Source: Diospyros lotus
Taxonomy: Eukaryota > Streptophyta > Magnoliopsida > Ericales > Ebenaceae
Assembly (NCBI RefSeq): GCF_014633365.1
Contig: NC_068345.1
Coordinates: forward strand, 11,230,058-11,294,057
Direction of reading: 5' to 3'
DNA length: 64,000 nucleotides
The notes under the pieces were generated by a model. The model did no database searches. It was not told the origin of the DNA and was given only the letters and a program-made list of their open reading frames with translations. Made by a program: the position numbers and the translations under genes. This document shows positions 56,511-64,000 of the stretch, one piece after another; the first letter of the stretch is position 1; each line of letters begins with the position of its first letter.

Positions 56511-57205
56511 TTCCAGAACAATAGCCTTTCACTTAGGATCTTTTGTAGCACATTGGATGGTTTTGGGGATTTCAATGTTGTCTACACTTGCAACAAACGC
56601 CCTGAATTGAGGAGACAACTTTGTATAAGTCAAATGATTAGAAATAGGGTACTTAACACATGACTTTACTTCTTTTCATAGTGTTATAGGAACAACCCAA
56701 TCCAAATCATCCATCCTTGTAGTAGTGTTGTTCTCAGATTGACTAGGCTTCTCAGATGGAACAGCCTCTGGATGCAATGGCTAATTGTGCTAAGGTTGTT
56801 GATGGACTTTAGGTCGCTTGGAATAAACTAGGAGAGGACTTTTAGGAGCTGGGAGGTGAGTATTAGGGGCTGGAAGGTGGGTGTCAGGAGCTGTTTTAGA
56901 AGTAGGAGTAAGGTTGTTTGGATCAGGCATAGAGGTATCAGGAGGGTTAGGAGCTGCTACTAACATGTTGTCCTTGAGAACATATTGGCAGTGTAGAGGG
57001 AATAGAATTAGGCAGAGGAAGAGAGGTGAGGGGATCCCAAGGCCATTCTACACTGGCAGGCTCCTCTAAAGAAGATGTAGGAGAATAAAAGGGGTGATCC
57101 TCATAGAATGTTACATTAGAGGACACAAAAAATTTGCGAGAGGAGGGACAACAACACCTGTATCCTTTACGGGAAGGAGAATACCCAACAACCCAATTCA
57201 CAAAG
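56511..57205 (-). pseudogene. Copia B integrase C-terminus and linker
   Basis: VVGYSPSRKGYRCCCPSSRK (about 57190-57130) and KFFVSSNVTFYEDHPFYSPT are the conserved copia integrase tail. A proline/serine-rich linker follows. The sequence right of about 57205 no longer fits copia. Confidence 0.8.
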
Positions 57206-57373
57206 GGTAATCACAGCTTGTGGAAAAGCTCAATCTTGTCTCCCCCATGAGTCAAAAGTTTGACAACACTCCTATTTAGCTGTGGAGAATCTCCTAGCAA
57301 TCTCATAGGTATTATCTCCAAACACCTAGTGCAATGCTGTCTGAATACTTCCACTTCTACTGTGGCAACTTGG

Positions 57374-57775
57374 TGTCATGAACCTAGGGTTCATAACGGG
57401 TTGAAATTGGCAATCGGAAGGATCCGATTGAATTAAGGTTAAGAACAGAATGTATATAGGGAAAATTGAAGAAGAATGGGGAAGAAATTAGAGAGAATTG
57501 AGGGAGAGAAAAAGAGAGAAATGAGGGAAATTTGAGAGAATTGTAGAGAGAGAGGATCAGATTTTCTTTCATTCATTCAAGCATAATCATCTCCTCTTAC
57601 AATGGGCCTTTTTATAGGCATAGGTAGCTCCTTAACTGATTTCTAACAGCACCCATGTGCTCCTAACAAACAACCAAATATCTCGTAACAAACTAATATA
57701 AGCCTATTACAATATTACCCCTTTATTATATCCCTATCACAATATTACCCTTCTAATCCTCCTAGGGACATGACA
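57374..57775 (-). repeat. LARD copy 1, 3' LTR
   Basis: Contains a minus-strand TATA (CCTATAAAAAGG, about 57608-57619) and a GA-rich stretch (57470-57555). Confidence 0.9.
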
Positions 57776-58226
57776 ATTTCCCCCCCTTGAAATGTTTCTT
57801 GTCTCCAAGAAACTTATTACCACCTAGCCGTTGCTTCTTTATCCAATGCCCATCTTCACCTAGTGGTTTCTTCTTCGCTTTTCCTTATTCTTATCTTGTT
57901 TTTCCTTTTCTTTTCTCTCTCCTCAGCAGCAACAACATTATGGCTTGTTGCCACACCAATGGAAACATGAATGAGCAAAACATCAAGGGTCTCAGTCCTT
58001 TCAACAAAGAAGTTCTTCCCTTTCTTCTTGTTTCTCTTTATCCTTCTGCGTCCTCCATTGCTCCAGATGCGCCGTCAATCCTATAACCCCATCCTCCCAA
58101 CTCTTCGGGCTGCAATGTTAACTTTGCTTTGTCTCGTGTGCCCGTGCCAATGACATACATGTGGGATGTTCCAAGCAAGGTGCTCAATGCAATCCTTTGT
58201 TCTTTTTCTTTTGACTCTTTATTTTG

Positions 58227-59006
58227 CTATTTCACGAGATCAATGGCATCAGGAGTCTCAGCACTAGTGGCAGTGCTTGAGAGACTGCCAATTGATTGAG
58301 TGCCATCCTCCACTTTCTCCTCCCCAATATTTTCTTCCATGTACTCCTTAGCCTTCTCCATAGCCAAGACCAAGGGAGTAGTATGTTTAGACCCTTTCAT
58401 ATCTTCAGTAGGGGCCTCCTCCAGTGGCAATACTTTTACTTGCTGATAGCTGGAGTACACCAAGGATTTACTTTCAGCAAGGTTGTCTTCCTTCGGCTGC
58501 TCCACTTTCAAGAATTCTTCCTTGTTAAAACTCCCGCGATAATCATCGAAGTATTTAATGGGAAACTTGTAATGATACTTCTTGATTAGTATCATTGCAA
58601 ACTCCTATAGCTTCTCGTGAAACATATGGCCAAATTCCTCGCACTCTTCATGAATCTCACTGCTTGTTCCTTTGCCCCTTCGGCTAGACTCATTCTCAAA
58701 CTTCTTTCCCCATGTTTGATTCTTTCGGCTACACTGCTGGTTATCCTTGTTGCTGTCAACTGAAAATGCAGTCTTCTTTGGCTGCCATTGAAGCTCCATT
58801 CCAGCTGAAAATGAGGCATTCATCTGCTGCAATTGAGGCTCTAATGGTCTCCTACGTGCATTGCTTCCCAAGGCTTCACGAGTAGGACATCCCATTGAAA
58901 ATGCAGCATCCTTCGGCTGCAATTGAGACCCCATGGCCGACATCTCACGAACATGACACTTGGAAGACCAAGGGATAGGGAGTCTATACATACCGCTCTT
59001 CTTCAA
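58227..59006 (-). pseudogene. LARD copy 1 internal reading frame, function unknown
   Basis: A single minus-strand frame of about 260 codons from Met at 59006 to 58227, broken only by one TAG at 58605-58607 (HEKL stop EFAMILIKK). The first part repeats QLQPKDAAFSM / ELQWQPKKTAFSV-like units and is rich in Gln, Lys and Ser. The second is acidic (EKAKEYMEENIGEEKVEDGT). No zinc knuckle, protease or pol motif is seen. By position it could derive from gag or be captured sequence. Codons continue, with stops, to the polypurine tract (GGNKFLGDKKHFKGG). Confidence 0.55.
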
Positions 59007-59009
59007 ACA

Positions 59010-60456
59010 AGCTAACCAAAATTCAAAACCGAAATTAACCCTTGTTTCCCTTTGCTCACAGCCTCAAGCACCAACAATAACGAGCTGGATGAGCTGGAAG
59101 CATCCACTTCTCACACGGAATCTGTGGCTTACGGCTAATGAGCGCCACCTCACCCACTGCTTCAAGAAGTCGCCTAGACTTAATCCGCCTCAAACGGAAC
59201 CCGACAAGAGCTGGGTCTACCTCGCCTTCAATTCTGCACTCAATTAAATCAAGCAGGAGGAGTTGGAAGCCAAGACTCTACTCGATTAACTCAGTTGGAA
59301 ATTTCTCTGGACTGAATCGCACTCGTCGATGTTCAGCGATTGTTCCTTAGGTTCGGTCAGACTTATGCTCTCTAATGGAAAACTTCGCACCCAATCAGTC
59401 GGCAAATTTTGCTTAGCCTCTCGTCTCCTTCCTCCGTTTTCGCTCTGCCTGCGGTCACTTCCAGTCGCGAACCTCTTGCCAGTGATAACCCAACCAGTGA
59501 TGCATCAACGCTTCCTTCCTCAGGTTCTACCCAATCACTGACCAAACCACGATCGCCCGAAACCCACTGCACAACTGTGATAGCTTGGAACTGTTGCGCT
59601 AGTCGCGACCTCCTGGCCGTTCGCGTCAACCTCTGGTCACCCACTCCAGTTGTCTGACCAACCTGCGTCACCCACTCTAGTCACGACCTTCTAGGCCGAG
59701 GACCACTAACAGATGGTAGCTCCTTGAATTCGCTTGGGTCGTCGAGAATCGTGGCCATATCTCATCTTCTCGTGCCTCGAAATCAATTCCAAGATTCAAT
59801 GGTCGTCTTCGTCTTCAGAATTCAGGCATGAGTGTCTCTGATCTGCAACTGAATTGCTTATCAAATCCACTAGTGGAATTCACTGCTCCAATTGTTCGCT
59901 CCAGCCAATTTTGCGATCACTTTCAATTCCCAAAATCATAGAAACTCACTGCTAGTTCAATTGCTACACCCACTCTCGAGTCCAAATCACAACACCCACT
60001 GAATCGCTAATACTTTAGATCCCACATGTGATCGCCTTGATTCGGCCATTACTTCTAGAATTCAAGCGCTCAGCCTGATTCGCTCCTGGATGGTTAGGAC
60101 TACCAATTCTGTTGAATTCACTACCAATTCTGTTGAATCGCCTCAAGCCCCGCTGCCTCAATCGCGTAACTCCTTGAGAATTGGTTGGATGTTGCTTCCC
60201 TCCTAGATCACTGACAATCGCGGCCTATATCATCGGAATTGCTTCACCTTTCCCTTTCGAATTGTCTCACCAGATTTCATCATCGAGAGTCCTTCGTTGG
60301 AAATTACCCGCGTCCAGAAGCAATAGCCCTGACCCAATCGGAATTCATTTGGCTAGCTCGTAGCCGAAATCCGCCTTACCGCAATCGCCAAGGGAAACCG
60401 CTCACCTCACAGTAGTCGCCTTCAACTGGAATCAAATCTACAACCAAGGATTGATT
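59010..60456 (-). other. LARD copy 1 leader region
   Basis: About 1.4 kb between PBS and the first reading frame, of balanced composition with many AATTCG, TTGAATCG and CAATTG motifs. No domain recognised on either strand. Structured leader or captured non-coding DNA. Confidence 0.45.
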
Positions 60457-60470
60457 GCTCTGATACCATT

Positions 60471-60874
60471 TGTCATGAACCTAGGGTTCATAACGAGCTG
60501 AAATTGGCAATCGGAAGGATCCGATTGAATTAAGGTCAAGAATAGAATGTATAGAGGGAAAATTGAAGAAGAATGGGGAAGAAATTAGAGAAAATTGAGG
60601 GAGAGCAAAAGAGAGAAATGAGCGCAAGATTTGAGAGAATTGTAGAGAGAGAGGATCAGATTTTTTTTCATTCATTCAAGTATAATCATCTCCTCTTACA
60701 ATGAGCCTTTTTATAGGCATAGGTAGCTCCTTAACTGATTTCTAATAGCACCCATGTGCTCCTAACAAACAACCAAATATCTCCTAACAAACTAATATAA
60801 GCCTATTACAATATTACCCCTTTATTATATCCCTATCACAATATTACCCTTCTAATCCTCCTAGGGACATGACA
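60471..60874 (-). repeat. LARD copy 1, 5' LTR
   Basis: Partner of 57374-57775. It ends ...GGGACATGACA, followed by the TSD CTTGG. Confidence 0.9.
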
Positions 60875-60879
60875 CTTGG

Positions 60880-61960
60880 TCCCGGACTTTAGTGTCAAAA
60901 TCTGTGTACTTGACTCCTTTCTAGCCAAAACTAATCTTCTGACATTCTCATGGTGGTCTTTGGTGCTTAGAATCTCCACATTGAATATAGCATTCACAAC
61001 TTTATCATAAACACTGGTGTCTTTTGAAGTATGCCTTGTTTGCAAAATATTGTCTAACAATTCATATTCCATCCTCGGAGGAAAAGCATTTTAGAGTAGT
61101 TCAGTGGCAGGTGGACTATTTGCAGGACTTGGGGACATCAAGCGCTGTAACAAGGATATTGAATCTGGAAATTCAGCAACCCATCTTGGAGGAAGTTCAT
61201 CCATCTGTTTAAGATCAGAAAGAACAATATGCCTCTCCATAGCTATTTGAAATGGGTGCCACAGCTCAAAGAAGACAACCCTTAAGTTGTGCATGTCAAC
61301 CTTTTGATCAATCTTTGGCCACCTTTCCTCAATTTCCGATGCAATGTAAAAATAGGTACCAACTTGGCCAGTACAATCTAAAGAAACTCTAGCCATTTTC
61401 GCAGGGTTTGGATCTTGGTCCAACTCATCTTCGGCTTGATCTTTAGCCGACAATGAGTCAATGTGTTGTTCCCATGCTACTTCATCATGCTTTATTAGAT
61501 GTCCTTTGGATTTCTTGGCAACTGTAACAAGATTTATTTCAATAGATTTCTTCTCCAGTGGAGCCTCAATAATTCCTCCTTTAGTTGTTATTCCTCCTTT
61601 GGCATCCTAAATTGTCTACTCCAATTGAGGTCTTTCCTCATTTCTTGCATCATCCATTCCTAATCTCAGGGACATATCAGCCTTAGGAGTACCACCAATC
61701 AGTTGGCTGCTCTTAGTATAACCTTTAGGCTATAGCCTATGCTTTTCGTTGCAACTCTCATCTCCAATCTGAATTAAGGAAGTAAAATATTCTTTAGAAA
61801 AACATTCTGCCAGAATACTAACCTGGAATTTATGTGAAAATAGAATCAAAAAGTTGTCCAACTGTCTATTAAGGTCCTTGATTCCTTTTATTGTGGTAGC
61901 ACATTCTTCCTTGACTGTTTTCCCAATTGATTGTACACTTTCAAGAAGTCCTTTGGCCAT
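60880..61960 (-). pseudogene. Element C reading frame, function unknown
   Basis: One minus-strand frame stays open in phase for about 360 codons from Met at 61960, interrupted by four stops (about 61730, two near 61615 and 61605, one near 61090). Blocks include SVQSIGKTVKEECATTIKGI, DLNRQLDNFLILF, ARVSLDCTGQVGTYFYIASE, ELWHPFQIAMERHIVLSDLK and ENVRRLVLARKESSTQILTL. The N-terminal block looks helical or coiled-coil. No zinc knuckle, protease or pol motif. I do not recognise the family. LARD copy 1 cuts it at 60880. Confidence 0.55.
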
Positions 61961-62679
61961 CTCCTCAGTTTGCTAGTCACACCTTAGATTGATCAACTGT
62001 CATAGTTCACCTGATCAAATTCTGAAATCCAAAATCTGACCACCACCTGTGATGAGCGTTGATCGCTCAAAATCGCTTTTGGCCATCGTTTTGAGCTAGA
62101 TCAAGGGCTGGGGATCGCCTGGGTTTGCTTTGCATCTTTGTCCAATCAGAATTGAGAGAATCGCCTCTAGCTCTGCTTCACAACTTTGAAACTAGCTTCC
62201 GATAATCGCTGGCCTGTTAAATTTCCCAAAATTGTTGATCTACGATCAACTTCCAGAAATTGGTAGGCGAAGAGCTTTCGAGAATCGGTAGCTCTAATTT
62301 TTTTATTCTTCTCCGATTACTACAGTTGTTCACCACTGATGCGATCATTGCAGGTCACAAATCCTCCAGTTTTGAAACCTCAATTCACCATAACCTCCTG
62401 TCTCGGCACTGCCTTTCAATTCCAAACAAAATTACCAAAACTCACAGCTGAAAACCAATCCTTCTGCTTCACCATCAAAATTTGATTCAAGAGTCGCTTG
62501 CTCGTTCGAAATTTGCTATGGAATCCCAAACCGAAAATTGTCAGAATTGCTTGCTCGGTTTCAGTCTATCTCTTCTACCTTTGAGTCGACTCGGAATTCA
62601 CTACGTCGAAAAGTAACAACGTCGGAAATTGCCTAAATGTTAACTGGAAATTTCTTTGCTCATAGCCCAAGAATCGATT
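61961..62679 (-). other. Element C leader region
   Basis: Lies between PBS and Met 61960. Similar in texture to the LARD leader (many AATCG/TTCGAAA motifs). No domain found. Confidence 0.4.
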
Positions 62680-62695
62680 GGCTCTGATACCAAAT

Positions 62696-63090
62696 TGTCA
62701 CACCCTGGGGTTGGGCTGGGGTTTGGAAAGGGAATTGAGAAGATTAAGAGAGCGAGAGAGCAGAATTTGGAGGGAGAGTTCAGATGAAAGGGAGGGAGAC
62801 AGCAAGAAAGAAGGAGGATGTTGGAGAGAAAGGGAGAGAAGTAATAGAAAGTGAGAGAGTTAACAGAAAAAAAATTCACTTCATTTCTCAACATGAATTC
62901 CCCTCCTCTAGCTGTGGCTTGTTTATAGCCTCACAGCCCATGCACCCATGTGCAGTACAATCGGAAATCATAAACTGCCTATAGCTAAGGACAACTATCT
63001 ATAACAGAAAGGAAAAGAAAATTACAATTACTGCCCATGAAAAGTTGATTATTTCAAATTACAATTACTGGTTATTTCAAATTTGATTCT
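62696..63090 (-). repeat. Element C 5' LTR (outer end approximate)
   Basis: Starts TGTCACACCCTGGGG next to the PBS. It is GA-rich (62740-62870) with a minus-strand TATA (GGCTATAAAC, about 62920). It resembles the LARD LTRs in layout but is a different family. The outer end was not located. Confidence 0.5.
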
Positions 63091-63193
63091 CTCTTTGTTA
63101 AAATTTTAATTATATGAAAAGTTGATTGCTGAAATTACCTTTTCAATTTGCAGATATTTTCCTTTTATTTATGTCTGCTTCTTTTAAGAGTTC

Positions 63194-63384
63194 AGTTTGT
63201 TCTATTATTTGAAGGTGAGCCTTGGTGCAACAGTAATGTTGCTCCTTTGTGACTTGGAGGTCACAGGTTCTAGCCAGGAAACAGCCTAAGCAAGGTAGGG
63301 CTGCATACAATTAACCTTCCCTAGCGCTTGCTGTGTGGGAGCCTTGTGCATTGGGTTCACGGGTTTAGTTTGTTCTTTTATTTG
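63194..63384 (+). mobile_element. tRNA-derived SINE with 18-bp TSD
   Basis: The SINE body is 63212-63366. It is flanked by AGTTTGTTCTATTATTTG (63194-63211) and AGTTTGTTCTTTTATTTG (63367-63384), 17/18 identical. A box TGGTGCAACAG (63223-63233) and B box GGTTCTAGCC (63266-63275) follow a GGTGAGCCTTGG start. The downstream AGGGCTGCATACA and GGGAGCCTTGTGCA blocks are those of a widespread plant SINE type. Short (about 155 bp) and diverged from a tRNA in the anticodon arm. Confidence 0.85.
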
Positions 63385-63450
63385 CAATCTCTCTGTTGGC
63401 ACTTCTTGTGAAAAGTAGGAGAGAAAATGAAATTGTGTTTTGAAATTATA

Positions 63451-63853
63451 TGTCATGAACCTAGGGTTCATGATGGACTGAAATGGACAATCGGAAAGAT
63501 CCGATTGAATTAAGGTTAAGAGCAGAATGTATTAGAGGGAAAATTGAAGAAGAATGGGGGAGAAATTAGAGAGAAAATGAGGGAGAGAAGAATAGAGAAA
63601 TGAGAGGGAGATTGCAGAGAGAGAATCAGATTTCAATTATCAATTCAAGCATATCCCCTTCCTACAGCTGAGACAATATATATAGCCTCACTTAGCTATC
63701 AAATAAAACTCTCTAACCAATTAAGCTACAAGACAAAAAGGGAAATAACAGAATAACAACACCCATGTGTTGTAACCAAATTACAAAGATACCCCCTAAC
63801 TATAATTGCAACTCAATTACAGCTTTGCCCCAATAATACCCAAGATCGTGACA
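63451..63853 (-). repeat. LARD copy 2, 3' LTR
   Basis: More diverged from the copy 1 LTRs than those are from each other, with a distinct middle (63650-63800). The terminal 80 bp on the left are closely shared. Confidence 0.88.
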
Positions 63854-64000
63854 ATTTCCCCCCCTTGAAATGTTTCTTGTCCCCGAGAAACTTATTACCA
63901 CCTAGCCGTTGCTTCTTTATCCAATGCCCATCTTCACCCAGCGGTTTCTTCTTTGCTTTTCCTTCTTATCTTGTTTTTTCCTTTTCTTTTGCCTTCTCTT
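63451..64000 (-). mobile_element. LARD-like element, copy 2 (runs off the window)
   Basis: A complete 3' LTR (63451-63853, TGTCATGAACC to ATCGTGACA) is followed by the same polypurine complement and internal start (GAAACTTATTACCACCTAGC) as copy 1. This proves a second member of the family. The rest lies to the right of the window. Confidence 0.9.

Larger units (their letters stand above)
49640..57205 (-). mobile_element. Ty1/copia element B (decayed, interrupted)
   Basis: Minus-strand copia: integrase C-terminus (57205-56940), linker, RT (56510-55680), RT end (55680-55546), then after a nested chromovirus (50494-55541) RNase H (50489-49993), polypurine complement (49983-49998) and a 3' LTR ending at 49982. 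Across the chromovirus the frame rejoins as PENGL | LFQKIAERG when the insert and one CAAT copy are removed. The 5' part (gag, protease, integrase N-terminus, 5' LTR) is missing beyond 57205, where another LTR element begins. Confidence 0.88.
57374..60874 (-). mobile_element. LARD-like non-autonomous LTR retrotransposon, copy 1
   Basis: LTRs 57374-57775 and 60471-60874 begin TGTCATGAACC and end GGACATGACA. The TSD is CTTGG (57369-57373 and 60875-60879). The PBS complement (GCTCTGATACCA, 60457-60468) and polypurine complement (TTTCCCCCCCTTGAAA, 57777-57792) set the orientation as minus. The 2.7-kb interior has no RT, RNase H or integrase, only a gag-position reading frame of unknown nature. 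The LTRs differ at about 16 places by eye (about 96% identity), making this one of the youngest insertions here. Confidence 0.9.
57206..63090 (-). mobile_element. LTR element C, unclassified, hosting LARD copy 1
   Basis: Minus-strand element defined by a PBS complement (GGCTCTGATACCA, 62680-62692) and an adjacent LTR beginning TGTCACACCCTGGGG (62696). Internal DNA runs left to 60880, is cut by LARD copy 1, and resumes at 57373 until it meets copia B at about 57206. It holds a decayed frame of about 360 codons of unknown function. No 3' LTR, RT or integrase is seen. The left boundary is approximate. Confidence 0.6.

Overview
The window is nuclear DNA of a flowering plant, most probably a eudicot. 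It is AT-rich and intron-bearing, and it is dominated by plant-type transposable elements: Ty1/copia and Ty3/gypsy retrotransposons including a chromodomain element, two Cassandra TRIMs with 5S-rRNA-like LTRs, tRNA-derived SINEs, and hAT-like and Mutator-like DNA elements. The species cannot be named from the sequence alone. No bacterial, organellar, CRISPR or intact viral gene was seen.

Only three host genes are supported. (1) The last three exons (13053-13795, +) of a DUF616 / TOD1-MUCI70-type putative glycosyltransferase, whose upstream exons are not visible. (2) A single-exon gene (15157-15699, -) for a small plant protein with an MDMLWEDFDD motif and a good TATA box. (3) What looks like exon 1 (46910-47149, +) of a type II membrane protein resembling the plant O-fucosyltransferase family, again without its other exons. 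A fourth locus (41040-41690) looks like a housekeeping promoter and 5' end with no recognisable gene body.

The rest is a stack of nested insertions, many dated relative to one another by target-site duplications (TSDs). 1-1360: terminal part of a hAT-like element. 1361-10491: old copia element A (minus), cut by a solo long LTR (2612-5061, TSD CTGTG) and by a miniature, twice-deleted gypsy element (5088-7323, TSD TTTTC) that landed about 20 bp apart. 10704-11690: Mutator-like element. 16951-17903: a SINE carrying an intact-looking Cassandra (17077-17716, TSD GAAAA). 18000-20920: an LTR remnant and a Tat-type gypsy pol fragment. 21557-25821: a composite whose two ends are both LTR U5 ends; it begins with a near-perfect 2.9-kb palindrome of two head-to-head LTRs and is bracketed by one TSD (CAATA). 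25822-41000: gene-free AT-rich DNA with a 1.18-kb tandem duplication, MITE-like repeats, a hAT-like element and a second Cassandra. 42361-46291: MITEs and a long-TIR element. 49640-57205: copia element B, interrupted by a decayed Reina-like chromovirus (50494-55541). 57374-60874: a relatively young non-autonomous LTR element (LARD-like, TSD CTTGG), itself inside a second LTR element (57206 to about 63090) with a decayed reading frame of unknown function. 63212-63366: a SINE with an 18-bp TSD. 63451 to the right edge: a second copy of the LARD-like family.

The most unusual object is the palindromic two-U5-ended LTR composite at 21.6-25.8 kb. It has the shape expected of an aberrant reverse-transcription or autointegration product that nevertheless integrated, and it carries divergent LTR promoters around a hairpin-forming centre. 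Identity statements below are by-eye estimates, not computed alignments.
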